NCBI GenBank assembly: GCA_002839315.1
Contig: PGXV01000011.1
Coordinates: forward strand, 1-64,000
From: Spirochaetae bacterium HGW-Spirochaetae-3
GTDB lineage: Bacteria > Spirochaetota > Spirochaetia > Treponematales > UBA12059
DNA: 64,000 nt
Reading direction: 5' to 3'
Shown: piece by piece, positions 1-8,853 of the stretch
Layout: every line of letters begins with the position of its first letter
Position numbering within the stretch: position 1 is the first letter of the stretch
Position numbers and translations under genes: made by a program
Notes under the pieces: generated by a model
Seen by the model: the letters and a program-made list of their open reading frames with translations, nothing else
Told to the model about the DNA's origin: nothing
Database searches by the model: none

Positions 1-97
1 CGACCCTGCCGAGCTCCACCGGGCTCACGCCGGACAGCGCGCCGTTGAAGCTACCTACCGCCGTCCTGGCGGCTCCCGCGATGAATACGTCTTTCAT
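1..97 (-). CDS. Acetyl-CoA acetyltransferase (thiolase), N-terminal fragment
   Basis: Only the first 32 codons are inside the window; the gene runs off the left edge. The reading begins MKDVFIAGAARTAVGSFNG, the usual thiolase N-terminus (hydrophobic strand, then an R-T-(A/P)-x-G-x-F-x-G motif). The ATG at 97 is preceded by GGAGGAT at 101-107. Thiolase would split acetoacetyl-CoA into two acetyl-CoA (or run in reverse). It follows atoA on the same strand, but a terminator at 146-176 lies between them, so it is probably transcribed separately. The catalytic cysteines lie outside the window. Confidence 0.85.
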   Translation of the reverse strand, partial: MKDVFIAGAARTAVGSFNGALSGVSPVELGRV

Positions 98-145
98 GAT
101 ATCCTCCTAAATTGAATAAAAGCGAATCACCTCTCACCCGAATGA

Positions 146-176
146 CAAAAAGAACCGCCCGACAAGGGGCGGTACT
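146..176 (-). terminator. Intrinsic terminator after atoA
   Basis: Read on the minus strand, a 7-bp GC stem (ACCGCCC/GGGCGGT, plus coordinates 154-160 and 167-173) is followed by a T-rich run (146-153). It lies directly after the atoA stop codon and separates atoA from the thiolase. Confidence 0.8.
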
Positions 177-181
177 CAAGG

Positions 182-853
182 CTATTTAAATTCCTTACAA
201 CCAGGCGCAACGACGATATCCGCGTTCGTATGCTCTACGATCCATTCGGGCGTATACGGCGCGAAATACTCCTCCAGATGGAACGTTCCGCCCTTGACGG
301 TAAAATAGCCAACATCGGTAACGACGATATCGACCTCGTGCGCGGCGGTCAAAGGCAGGGCGCAACGATGCTTGAGTTTCGACGCCCCGGTCTTCTCAAG
401 GTGGGTCGTCGCGGCTATGACCTTCTTGGAGCCCGCGACCAGGTCCATCGCGCCGCCCATGCCCGGTACCATCTTGCCGGGTATCTTGTAATTGGCGAGG
501 TTGCCTTCCTGGTCGACCTCCAGCACGCCGAGCACGGTATAGTCGACGTGGCCTCCCCGGATGATGCCGAAGCTCGTGGCGGAATCGAAGAAGCAGCCGC
601 CCGGGAGCACGGTGACAGGCATGCCTCCCGCGTTCGTCAGGTCCTTGTCTTCGTCCCCTTTCGCCGGGGCCGGACCGAGGCCCATCATGCCGTTCTCGGA
701 CTGTAGTATCACGGTGACGTCCTGGGGCACGAAGTTTCCTACCATGGTCGGGAGGCCTATGCCCAGGTTGACGACGTCGCCGGACGCGAAGAAGCGCGCT
801 ATCCTGCGCGCGATTATTTCCTTGTTCTCTATGTATTCGATCATGTCCGGCAC
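182..853 (-). CDS. atoA: Acetoacetate CoA-transferase, beta subunit
   Basis: This is the beta subunit of a family I CoA-transferase, which moves CoA between an acyl-CoA (butyryl- or acetyl-CoA) and acetoacetate. The family signature is visible: GIGLP at residues 31-35 and S-E-N-G at 52-55, where Glu53 is the expected catalytic glutamate that carries CoA. The length, 223 aa, is normal. The gene starts 3 bp after the stop of atoD, so the two are translated together. In lysine fermenters this enzyme uses the acetoacetate made by Kce, which is encoded at 32897-33724. The start could also be the ATG three codons downstream. Confidence 0.92.
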   Translation of the reverse strand: MPDMIEYIENKEIIARRIARFFASGDVVNLGIGLPTMVGNFVPQDVTVILQSENGMMGLGPAPAKGDEDKDLTNAGGMPVTVLPGGCFFDSATSFGIIRGGHVDYTVLGVLEVDQEGNLANYKIPGKMVPGMGGAMDLVAGSKKVIAATTHLEKTGASKLKHRCALPLTAAHEVDIVVTDVGYFTVKGGTFHLEEYFAPYTPEWIVEHTNADIVVAPGCKEFK

Positions 854-856
854 CCC

Positions 857-1531
857 CTACTCGGCCTGTACTATAAAGTCGACGAAGATGCTCGCCGTAT
901 GGACGTCGTCAGGGTCTATATCGCCGATCTCCACGATCTCCTCAGCCTCGACGATGACAGTCTCGCAGGCGGTCGCCATGAGCGGGTTGAAGTTACGGGC
1001 CGTCTTGGCGTAGACGAGATTGCCGGCCCTGTCAGCCTTCTTGGCCTTGATGAGAGCGATGTTTCCAGGCAGGCCTTCCTCTAGCAGGTATGTCTTGCCC
1101 TTGAGGACGATCTTCTGTTTACCCTCCTCCACCTCGGTGCCGACTCCGGTAGGGGTCAGGACGCCGCCCAGGCCGTTTCCCGCGGCGCGCACGCGCTCCG
1201 CTAGGGTACCCTGGGGGACGAGGACGACCTCGGACTCGCCGTGGTTCATCTGCCTCTGCGTCTCCGGATTCGTGCCGATGTGCGACACGATAATCGTCTT
1301 GAAGGCTTTGGCTTTAATGAGCGGTGCGGGACCCGAGGATCGCCCCTTCTCCTCATTGTATATGCCGGTATCGTTGGCCACGAGCGTCAGACCGCTCGTA
1401 CCTGCCGCGACGAGGGCCTTGACGATGCCGTCGGGACAACCGCATCCCAGGAATCCGCCGAGATGCACCACGTCGCCGGGCTTTACCTTTGCCGCGGCCT
1501 GGGCGGCGCTTATTATGGGTTTCTTGATCAA
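857..1531 (-). CDS. atoD: Acetoacetate CoA-transferase, alpha subunit
   Basis: This is the alpha subunit partner of AtoA. I place the start at a TTG (1531), because GGAGG (1538-1542) lies six bases upstream and the protein then opens like other AtoD subunits, giving 224 aa. An upstream ATG at 1597 would add about 22 residues with no resemblance to the family. The glycine-rich CoA-binding loop GGFLGCGCPDG lies near residues 25-35. It forms a tight pair with atoA. The terminator at 1614-1650 isolates the pair from the antiporter gene upstream, so it probably has its own promoter in the short gap. Confidence 0.9.
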   Translation of the reverse strand: MIKKPIISAAQAAAKVKPGDVVHLGGFLGCGCPDGIVKALVAAGTSGLTLVANDTGIYNEEKGRSSGPAPLIKAKAFKTIIVSHIGTNPETQRQMNHGESEVVLVPQGTLAERVRAAGNGLGGVLTPTGVGTEVEEGKQKIVLKGKTYLLEEGLPGNIALIKAKKADRAGNLVYAKTARNFNPLMATACETVIVEAEEIVEIGDIDPDDVHTASIFVDFIVQAE

Positions 1532-1613
1532 GATTGACCTCCACGAACATACGATAGGACGAGTAGCGACAGTATACCACGAGGGGCGGGAGAGCAAAAG
1601 ACAAGGTTTGCCC

Positions 1614-1650
1614 TAATAAAAGGCCGGCCGCGATGGGACGCGGCCGGCCT
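1614..1650 (-). terminator. Intrinsic terminator after the first NhaC gene
   Basis: A 12-bp GC stem (1621-1632 with 1639-1650, loop ATGGGA) reads on the minus strand into a T-rich stretch (1614-1620). It closes the transcript of the gene at 1701-3347. Confidence 0.88.
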
Positions 1651-1700
1651 ACGTATCGATGCCCGTCGGGGCAGGGACGATTCCCGCCCCTCAGGACCGA

Positions 1701-3347
1701 TCAGTCCTCGAGCTTGTAGTGAGCCTCGCCGAACCACTTGGGCAGTAGCAGGGTACCGGAGACGAACACGGCACCAGTCACGACCAGGCCGACGATGGCG
1801 TTGAATCCCGTAAAGCTGGCGGCCAGGATACCGAGGCCGGCGCTGAAGGCGACGAACGCCGCGTACGGTAGCTGGGTGGCCACGTGCTCGAGGTGCGGGC
1901 ACGCCGCTCCGGTCGATGACAGAATGGTCGTGTCGGATATCGGCGAGCAATGGTCTCCGAATACCGATCCGCCGAGGACGGCGCCGAGAGCGAGCGCGGT
2001 GGCGTTGAGGACGGCGGTGGGCTCGAACCCGGCGCTACGCGCCAAGGTGATCACGACAGGCATGGTTATTGGGACCATGATACCCATGGTACCCCAGCTG
2101 GTGCCAGCCGCGAAGGAGATGAGGCAGGAGATGATGAACACGATTATCGGTATGACCGCGAGCGGGAAGTTACCGTTCACGACGAAGTCGGAAACGTACG
2201 CGGCCATGCCGACGCCGCCATCGGCGGGAGCGCTCTTGATGATGCCGCCGATACCCCAGGCCAGGGTCAGGATGGTTACTGCCGGGGTCATGGCCTTGAA
2301 ACCGTCGAGCAGAGCCTCTCCGCCGGTCGTCATCTTGATGAGGCCGCGGAAGATGAAGAACACGTAGGTAAGGGCGAGGGCGAGCATCGAGGCGTACAGG
2401 AGGGCCACGGATGAATCGCAGTTGTTGAAGGCCTCGCCGAAGGAGGTCGCGGCGATGGCTGCGCCGAGCGTAGCTACCTGGCCTTCGCCGGTCCCGACCT
2501 GCGACATCCAGAACTGGAGCGGGAAGAACGAGAGGGCGAGGAGGATGAAGACGGCGATCGGGATCACGAAGTCGAAGGGCTTAGCCTTGCCGGAATCGTG
2601 AGCCTTGGACTCGACCTGGGCGGCGATAACGCCGTACTTCTTGGAGTCGTAGAGGCCAATGCCCTTCTCGGCGCGGGCCGCGGAGCGGGCCATCGGGCCG
2701 AAATCCTTGTAGGTGATCGTGATGAACAGCACCATGAAGACAGCGAAGATGGCATAAAGATTGAATGGGATCGAACGGAGGAACATCGACATGGGCGAAA
2801 CCCCGAGGGAATCGAATTCGGGTCCGCTAAACTGGCCCATGACGTAGACGACCCAAGTAGACAACGGAGCGAGTATGCATACCGGCGCAGCCGTCGAGTC
2901 GAGGATATACGCCAACTTGGCGCGGGAGATCTTCTTCGCGTCGCACAGCGGCCTCATGCAGGTACCGATGGTCAGCGAGTTGAAGTAGTCATCGAAGAAG
3001 ATGAGGACGCCGAATACCCAGGTGAACAGGAGTGCACCGGTCTTCGACTTGATCTTCTTGGACGCCCAGTCGCCGAGCGCGTAGGCCGAGCCCGTCTTGG
3101 CCAGAAGTCCCACGAGCATGCCGAGCATGATCGTGAATAGCACGATGCGGATACTCCAGCCGTCGGCGAGGGTATCGGCTATCCTGTCGGCCAACGCGAA
3201 GAAGGCCAGGACCGGATTGCCGCCCGCGACGATGAGCGTTCCCGACAGAATGCCGAGGAAGAGCGAGACGATCACGTCCTTGGTAAGAATCGCAAGGGCA
3301 ATCGTCAGTACCGGGGGAATGATGGAAAGAATACCGAAATGCTCCAT
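1701..3347 (-). CDS. NhaC-family Na+/H+ antiporter-type carrier (copy 1)
   Basis: A 548-aa polytopic inner-membrane protein of the NhaC family, with about a dozen hydrophobic segments. Conserved membrane motifs include the FFDDYFNSLTIGT segment and GSVFGDHCSPISDTT near the C-terminus. NhaC members exchange Na+ for H+, and several relatives exchange or import amino acids or organic acids. NhaC-type carriers are often found beside lysine-fermentation genes, so lysine/Na+ transport is a reasonable inference. A GGAGG sits just before the ATG. It is a close paralogue of the next gene upstream (3494-5128), and both are flanked by their own terminators. Substrate unknown. Confidence 0.88.
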   Translation of the reverse strand: MEHFGILSIIPPVLTIALAILTKDVIVSLFLGILSGTLIVAGGNPVLAFFALADRIADTLADGWSIRIVLFTIMLGMLVGLLAKTGSAYALGDWASKKIKSKTGALLFTWVFGVLIFFDDYFNSLTIGTCMRPLCDAKKISRAKLAYILDSTAAPVCILAPLSTWVVYVMGQFSGPEFDSLGVSPMSMFLRSIPFNLYAIFAVFMVLFITITYKDFGPMARSAARAEKGIGLYDSKKYGVIAAQVESKAHDSGKAKPFDFVIPIAVFILLALSFFPLQFWMSQVGTGEGQVATLGAAIAATSFGEAFNNCDSSVALLYASMLALALTYVFFIFRGLIKMTTGGEALLDGFKAMTPAVTILTLAWGIGGIIKSAPADGGVGMAAYVSDFVVNGNFPLAVIPIIVFIISCLISFAAGTSWGTMGIMVPITMPVVITLARSAGFEPTAVLNATALALGAVLGGSVFGDHCSPISDTTILSSTGAACPHLEHVATQLPYAAFVAFSAGLGILAASFTGFNAIVGLVVTGAVFVSGTLLLPKWFGEAHYKLED

Positions 3348-3440
3348 GATTAGATGCCTCCTTTAATTATGGAACCGAAATGCATCGCAATAGAGTGCAC
3401 CCGATTACTGAAATTCTCAATCTTTATTTATTGACCGAGC

Positions 3441-3475
3441 GAAAAAAGCCGCCCGCGGGTTTCCGCGGGCGGCTT
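3441..3475 (-). terminator. Intrinsic terminator after the second NhaC gene
   Basis: The stem AAGCCGCCCGCGG (3447-3459) pairs with CCGCGGGCGGCTT (3463-3475) across a 3-base loop. On the minus strand it is followed by TTTTTTC. It ends the 3494-5128 transcript, so the two antiporters are separate transcription units. Confidence 0.9.
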
Positions 3476-3493
3476 GGAACGAACGGCGGTTTC

Positions 3494-5128
3494 TTATTCG
3501 ATGCCGTAACGCTTTGGCCCGAACCAGATTGGAAGCAGGTACGTGCCGGCTACGAACGGTACGGCCGTCACGACTATCCCGACGATCGGGCTCCAGGACA
3601 GCCCTCCCGCGATCGTGCCTAGCATGACGCAGAACGCGACGAATAGGGCGTACGGTAGCTGGGTGGCGACGTGCTCGAGGTGCGGCGCGGCCGCGCCCGT
3701 AGAGGACAGTATCGTGGTATCGGAGATCGGGGAGCAGTGATCGCCGAATACAGAGCCGCCCATGACCGCGCCTATGGTGAGGGCCGTGGCGTTGACCGCC
3801 TCGGCGGGAGAGATCCCGGCCATCTTGGCGAGCTGCACGATGATGGGTACTGATACCGGCACCATGATTCCCATCGTGCCCCAGCTGGTGCCGGAAGCGA
3901 ATGAGATTATTGCGGAGAGGAGGAATACTACGAGCGGCAGGAACGATATCGGGAAGTTGCCGCCGACGACTACTTCGGCGATATATATGCCGAGGCCCAC
4001 GCCGCCCTCAGAGGCGGGAGTCTTTATGACGGTGCCCAGGGCCCAGGCGAGAGTCAGTATCATCGCGGCCGGCACCATGGCGCGGAAGCCGTCGAGCAGG
4101 GCCTCCCCGGCGGCCTTGATGTCCAGTAGCCTCCGTGCGACAAAGTATACATAGCCGAAAGCCGTGGAGAAGATCAGCGCATACATCAGCGCCATCGAAG
4201 AATCGGTGTCGTTGAAAGCCTGGCCGAGCGGTATCTCGGATATCGCCTGGCCTATGCTGGTTATTTCCACGCCATCGACGGCGTTCATCCACGTGGTCAT
4301 CGGGAAGAAGAACAGCGCTATCGCGATGACGGCGCCGATAGGGATGAGGAAGTCGAACGGCTTGGCGTTATTGGTATGGACCTTCGACTCGACCTGGCTT
4401 ACTACTACGCCGAATTTCTCCTCGTCGAAGAGCCCGAGCCCTTTCATGGCGCGCGCTTCCGAGCGAGCCATGGGACCGAAATCCTTGTGGGTGAGCGTGA
4501 TAAACAGCACCATGAAAACCGCGAAAATCGCGTAAAGATTGAAGGGAATGGATTTGAGGAAGAACGTGAACTCGCCGACGCCGAGGCTCTGCCACTCGGG
4601 CATTTCCTTATAGGTACCGATGACGAAGGCGACCCAGCCGGAGATCGGCGCGAGTATTGCCACCGGGGCGGCCGTAGAGTCGATGATGTACGCCAGCTTG
4701 GCGCGGCTTATCTTCTTGGCGTCGGTCAGCGGGCGCATGCACGTTCCGATGGTCAGCGAATTGAAGTAGTCGTCGAAGAAGATAAGCAGGCCGAAGATCC
4801 AGGTGAATATCAGCGCGCCGGTCCTCGACTTTATCTTCTTGCCGGCCCAGTCTCCCAGAGAGTACGCCGCGCCCGACTTGGACAGCAGCCCGACCATCAG
4901 GCCGAGGAGGATGGTAAACAGCATGATGCGGATGTTCCAGCCGTCGGCCAAGGTATCGGCGATCAGGTCGGAAAGCCTGATCAACGCATAGTACGGGTTA
5001 CCGCCTGCTGCGATGACCGTTCCCGACAGGATGCCGAGAAACAGCGAGATGACGACGTCCTTGGTGACGACCGCCAAGACGATGGTGAGCAAAGGCGGTA
5101 GGATGGAAAGCAGTCCAAAATGTTCCAT
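3494..5128 (-). CDS. NhaC-family Na+/H+ antiporter-type carrier (copy 2)
   Basis: A 544-aa polytopic membrane protein, collinear with the product of 1701-3347 along its whole length. The N-terminus (MEHFG-L-SI-PP), the FFDDYFNSLTIGT segment and the GSVFGDHCSPISDTT segment are essentially identical. This is a tandem duplication that has diverged mainly in loops and in the middle region around residues 260-300, which suggests a division of labour such as different amino acids or directions of exchange. GGAGGC lies before the ATG at 5128. The context with atoDA favours a role in amino-acid fermentation, but this is inference. Confidence 0.88.
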   Translation of the reverse strand: MEHFGLLSILPPLLTIVLAVVTKDVVISLFLGILSGTVIAAGGNPYYALIRLSDLIADTLADGWNIRIMLFTILLGLMVGLLSKSGAAYSLGDWAGKKIKSRTGALIFTWIFGLLIFFDDYFNSLTIGTCMRPLTDAKKISRAKLAYIIDSTAAPVAILAPISGWVAFVIGTYKEMPEWQSLGVGEFTFFLKSIPFNLYAIFAVFMVLFITLTHKDFGPMARSEARAMKGLGLFDEEKFGVVVSQVESKVHTNNAKPFDFLIPIGAVIAIALFFFPMTTWMNAVDGVEITSIGQAISEIPLGQAFNDTDSSMALMYALIFSTAFGYVYFVARRLLDIKAAGEALLDGFRAMVPAAMILTLAWALGTVIKTPASEGGVGLGIYIAEVVVGGNFPISFLPLVVFLLSAIISFASGTSWGTMGIMVPVSVPIIVQLAKMAGISPAEAVNATALTIGAVMGGSVFGDHCSPISDTTILSSTGAAAPHLEHVATQLPYALFVAFCVMLGTIAGGLSWSPIVGIVVTAVPFVAGTYLLPIWFGPKRYGIE

Positions 5129-5222
5129 GATCAGGTGCCTCCTTTAGCCAATACGAAGATAATCCATAAGCCTGCATCAAGATTCTATGAAATGCAACGT
5201 TTTTTTTAGGAAACCGGCCGTA

Positions 5223-6353
5223 TCAGAGACCTAGAACAGACCAGCAGGCGTCGGCCAGCTCCTGGAACCGCTCGTGCGCGGATCGCAATTCCTGGAATCT
5301 ATTGCAGGTGAACGAGAACACGAGACCGCTCGGCGGATCGGCCCAGCCGAAGGCGCAGCCTCCCTGGCCGGAGTGGCCGAACGTTTTCTCCGTGGCTCCT
5401 CGCCCCATGTGGCGAATGTCACGATCGGGAAACGGCGAATATCCGCCGAGGCCGTAGCCCATCGCCCAGCGGACCCGCATGCCCGTACCGCCGTCTGGTC
5501 CTTCGTAACGCATGGTCGTAGCCTTGGCTACCGTAGCCGCAGACAGGTACCGACGCCGCTCGTAGGCGCCTCCTTGCAGTAGCATCTCGTAGAACGCCGC
5601 TATATCGCGAGCAGTCGTATTGAGGGATGCCGCGGGGAGGAAGAGCCTTCGGTAGAGCGGATTGGAGAAAACACGCCTGGCCGCGGCCTGTTCCGGGTCC
5701 GCGGTATAAATCCTGGACGCGCGCCCGTATTCGCCGAAAGGGAGGCCGGCATAACTGTCTGCCATGCCGAGCGGTTCGAGGAAGGATTCCGTCAGGTAGT
5801 CGGAGGCATTCATGCCGGAAGCCCTGCGGATAAGCTCGCCGAGGACGAATGCCCCCGAAAACGGATGGTAGACGACCGCGGTGCCGGGTTCGTATTCCGG
5901 CACGAGTGCCGCGGCCCTCTTGGCTCCTCCGCGGGGCGAGAGCCAGGAAATAAGATCACCGATCGTCGCCTTCCCCGGGATCCCCGCCTGATGGAGCAGA
6001 ACATTGGCTATCGTGATCCCGCCCTTGCCTCTCGCCCCGAATTCCGGCCAATACTTCGCTACCGGAGCGTCGAGATCGAGGGCTCCTTCATCGGCGAGCT
6101 TGTGGACGCACGTCGCGGTGAAGGCTTTCGTCGTCGAATACGCCATGAACGGCGTGGTAGCCGAGACGCGTCGACGGCGACCGTCGTCGGCGTAGCCTCC
6201 CCAGCGGTCGACTACCGTCCGCCCGTTCAGCTTCACGCAGAGCTGGGCGCCGAAATGCAGCCCGCGCTCCAGTTGCTCGTCGAAGACCTTGGCGACCCGG
6301 TCAAAGCCCGGTTCGATACAACCGCTCCCGTCCGCCGCGGGCGTCTCGTTCAT
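5223..6353 (-). CDS. Serine hydrolase of the beta-lactamase/esterase (S12, family VIII) fold
   Basis: A 376-aa protein with the penicillin-binding-protein-like triad. The S-T-T-K motif at residues 73-76 gives the nucleophilic Ser73 and Lys76. Tyr162 sits in VVYHPFSG. A GHSGQGG block near 326-332 replaces the KTG motif. This pattern is typical of EstB-like carboxylesterases. There is no signal peptide, so it should be cytoplasmic and act on imported molecules. Its start overlaps the end of the MFS gene by four bases (ATGA), so the two are co-translated and controlled by the operator at 7710-7736. Deacylation or hydrolysis of an SQ-derived ester is my hypothesis. Confidence 0.85.
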   Translation of the reverse strand: MNETPAADGSGCIEPGFDRVAKVFDEQLERGLHFGAQLCVKLNGRTVVDRWGGYADDGRRRRVSATTPFMAYSTTKAFTATCVHKLADEGALDLDAPVAKYWPEFGARGKGGITIANVLLHQAGIPGKATIGDLISWLSPRGGAKRAAALVPEYEPGTAVVYHPFSGAFVLGELIRRASGMNASDYLTESFLEPLGMADSYAGLPFGEYGRASRIYTADPEQAAARRVFSNPLYRRLFLPAASLNTTARDIAAFYEMLLQGGAYERRRYLSAATVAKATTMRYEGPDGGTGMRVRWAMGYGLGGYSPFPDRDIRHMGRGATEKTFGHSGQGGCAFGWADPPSGLVFSFTCNRFQELRSAHERFQELADACWSVLGL

Positions 6354-7696
6354 ACCGTCCCTTCCGCTTTCACCTCCCCGGTACCGACGCCGAGAAGGCT
6401 CAGGAAGGATAACAAGAAGAAGACAGGGCAGACGATGAAGATGACGCTATAGTCGCGGCCGGCGAGGTCGATGATACGGCCGTTGAGTATGGGACCGATG
6501 GTTCCGGCGAAAGTCGTGGCGATGAAGTATAGCCCCGAATAGGTTCCCATGAGGTCTTCCGACGTCGACGTATCGAGTATCATCGGTAGGCAGTTGATAT
6601 TGACCAGCGCCCAGCCGAAGCCGCCGACGAAGAGCATGGCCGCGACCATCGGGAACGAGGGAAACAGCCAGATAGCCACGAGCGCTACGGCGAATACGAG
6701 GAGCCCGGCCGATATGGTAAGCTTGCGGCCGAATCGCTTCGCCAGCGCCGCGCTCGGCATCGCGAAGATCAGGAACGACACGTACGAGACGGCGAGGAGA
6801 ACGGCCGCGAAGGACGGCTTCAATCCGAGCGCGGTTACCGCGAACGATGAGAAGAAGGTCTCCAGAGCCATATATCCGACCATATAGAAGAATACAGTCA
6901 AGACGAGGCGGAACAGGCTCCTCTTGTTCGCCGCGGGCACGCTCTTGAGCTTGGACAGGACCCTGAGGCCGCCGGGGGTATCCGCGGCCTCTGCCAGCTC
7001 CTTCGGTTCCTTGATTTTGATGAAAAGAATGGCGATGGCCAGTAACGTTACCACCGCCCCGAACCAGAACGGCAACGCCTCGAGAACTCCGAAGAGCATA
7101 CCTCCGACGACGAAGGCCAGGATGCCGCCGATGCCTGACATGATATTGATGATGGCGTTGGCTTGGGACCGAAGCGGCGAGGGGAACAGGTCGGGCATGA
7201 GAGCGAAGAGGGGCGTCCTCCAGAGGGCCATGAACAGCACCATAGCGAGCGCCGCGGCGATCGTGATCGCGAAGGGCCCGGAGAGCGATGCGATCTGGCC
7301 CGAGAGTCCCGCGGGAATGAGCATCGGCCCGATAGGGATAAGGGCGAAGGCCAAGGCCGATAACGGCGCGAAGATCAGGATGTACGGCATGCGGCGACCG
7401 AACCTGGTCCGCGTCTTATCGCTGATCGGCCCCATGATGGGTTGAATAAAGAACGCCGCGACGTTGTCCAACGTCATGATGATACCGGTAATGGTGGCGG
7501 AAAGACCGAAACCTCTCGTCGCCTGGCCGCTCGAGAACGAGGCGCTGCCCGCTTGCAGGAAGATGGGCATGTACGTATTGTACAGCATCCACATGAGCTG
7601 GGCCCCGAACAGACCGAAGCCTAGCAGGATCGCCTTGCTATAGTATTCTTTTGTCATCGGTTTCGCCGACGATCTTATACCGCCGCTTGATGTCAC
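6350..7696 (-). CDS. MFS transporter, glycoside/cation symporter-like
   Basis: A 448-aa membrane protein with about 12 hydrophobic segments. It resembles the GPH (glycoside-pentoside-hexuronide:cation) and SLC45-like branch of the MFS. The cytoplasmic loop after segment 2 carries the KTRTRFGRRMPY motif, and the second half repeats it with AKRFGRK. The ATG at 7696 has GGAGGA immediately upstream. It is the first gene of a two-gene unit with the serine hydrolase, and its promoter contains a copy of the ROK operator. It probably moves SQ, a sulfoquinovosyl glycerol or another SQ derivative; direction and substrate cannot be read from sequence. Confidence 0.85.
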   Translation of the reverse strand: MTSSGGIRSSAKPMTKEYYSKAILLGFGLFGAQLMWMLYNTYMPIFLQAGSASFSSGQATRGFGLSATITGIIMTLDNVAAFFIQPIMGPISDKTRTRFGRRMPYILIFAPLSALAFALIPIGPMLIPAGLSGQIASLSGPFAITIAAALAMVLFMALWRTPLFALMPDLFPSPLRSQANAIINIMSGIGGILAFVVGGMLFGVLEALPFWFGAVVTLLAIAILFIKIKEPKELAEAADTPGGLRVLSKLKSVPAANKRSLFRLVLTVFFYMVGYMALETFFSSFAVTALGLKPSFAAVLLAVSYVSFLIFAMPSAALAKRFGRKLTISAGLLVFAVALVAIWLFPSFPMVAAMLFVGGFGWALVNINCLPMILDTSTSEDLMGTYSGLYFIATTFAGTIGPILNGRIIDLAGRDYSVIFIVCPVFFLLSFLSLLGVGTGEVKAEGTV

Positions 7697-7709
7697 ATAA
7701 TCCTCCCTT

Positions 7710-7766
7710 TATTTATTTTCTTTCTGTAAGTAAATACTAGGTATCATGGACATCAGGAACTGTCAA
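7710..7766 (-). promoter_or_regulatory. Promoter and ROK-type operator of the MFS/hydrolase unit
   Basis: On the minus strand a TTGACA -35 (7761-7766) lies upstream of a palindrome at 7710-7736. The palindrome has 11-bp arms (one perfect GTAAGTAAATA, the other with two mismatches) around a 5-base spacer. The same arms and spacing occur at 10204-10230 and 19690-19716. The operator here lies just downstream of the presumed -10. Confidence 0.7.
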
Positions 7767-7811
7767 TGAAAAGACCGAGTAAGGGGAACCGCCGTGAGCC
7801 TCGGAAGATGT

Positions 7812-8789
7812 TCAGGTCAAGTTTACGCCGAGGGTCTTGATCGAACCTACCGTTTCGAGCCCGGCGGGTTTGGCCACGCCGCTAAAGATCTCGACGTCGC
7901 CGATCGATAGCCTGGCGCGCATTACTGCATCCACAGATTCAGCGATGCGCCGTTCCATACGGCCGGCCACGGGAGCCAATAACAAGCCTCCCCTGCCTCG
8001 CGTCAGGCTTATCTCGAGGGTTTCCTTCTTACGCCTTATTACGATGCATATCTCGCTATCGCTCGATCGGGCGTCGATAATCCTGGAACCATTCCAGCTC
8101 GCCCATACCTTCGCGGGCGTATCACCGCCGGGCAGGCTCATCGCGCATATGAAGCCGGGGAAGCTACCGCCGAGCCAGGGTATGTTCGCCAGGGAGAACA
8201 TCAACGATACGCCCGGCTGCGCGAAGGCGTTGGATTGAGCCCATATCCATGCGGACGGCATTGACCGTCCCCAGTCCTTCTCGATGTAGCCGCGGCCGCC
8301 GTCCATAGAAAGGCTGTCGCCGTCAAACTCGATTGAGCCACGTACTTCATGGTCGAGAGAGACAAGGCCGTGATTGCATTCCATGAAGGGGAAGAAGCTG
8401 TATGGCCCCATGATACCGGGATTCCACGGCCGCGCGGGATAGGATACGAGGGGGCCGTACTCGAGCCGCGCCGACAGGGCTCCATCCGGACCGTCCAGGT
8501 GCAGGTCCAACCCCTCGGAGCCGAAGCGGTTCGGTCCTATGTTGATATCCAGCTTCCTTCTGTCCCAGCTAAAGGCGTCGAAGGGAAAATCGTACCAGCG
8601 CGTGGTACCGGCGGTACCGTCGATGACTTGGACGAAGCTTCGCCTCGGCCCGCCGTCCGAATCTATGGAAATCCCCGGTATGAATGCCCAGGCTTTTCCA
8701 TCCGTCGATACCTGTTTGAAGTACCATCCCTCGAAGTAGGAGCGTCTACGTCTAGCGCCCTGGAACAGCGCAGGCTTCAATATGGACAT
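7812..8789 (-). CDS. Tocopherol-cyclase-like (lipocalin-type beta-barrel) protein
   Basis: A 325-aa protein with the typical opening of the tocopherol cyclase family (KPALFQG, then SYFEGWYFK at about residues 17-25). Further family-like blocks follow, such as MGPYSFFPFMECNHG and GYIEKDWGRSMPSAWIW. Plant members cyclise tocopherol precursors. Bacterial members are widespread in anaerobes that make no tocopherol, and their function is unknown. There is no signal peptide. It lies divergently from the ROK regulator gene, 64 bp away, inside the SQ locus. Binding or processing of a lipid such as SQ-diacylglycerol is a guess from context. Confidence 0.75.
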   Translation of the reverse strand: MSILKPALFQGARRRRSYFEGWYFKQVSTDGKAWAFIPGISIDSDGGPRRSFVQVIDGTAGTTRWYDFPFDAFSWDRRKLDINIGPNRFGSEGLDLHLDGPDGALSARLEYGPLVSYPARPWNPGIMGPYSFFPFMECNHGLVSLDHEVRGSIEFDGDSLSMDGGRGYIEKDWGRSMPSAWIWAQSNAFAQPGVSLMFSLANIPWLGGSFPGFICAMSLPGGDTPAKVWASWNGSRIIDARSSDSEICIVIRRKKETLEISLTRGRGGLLLAPVAGRMERRIAESVDAVMRARLSIGDVEIFSGVAKPAGLETVGSIKTLGVNLT

Positions 8790-8853
8790 GGCTTACCTTC
8801 TTTGTATATTCGATTTACGGTCCTATCCGCCACTGAACCGCGGATAAGAGATT

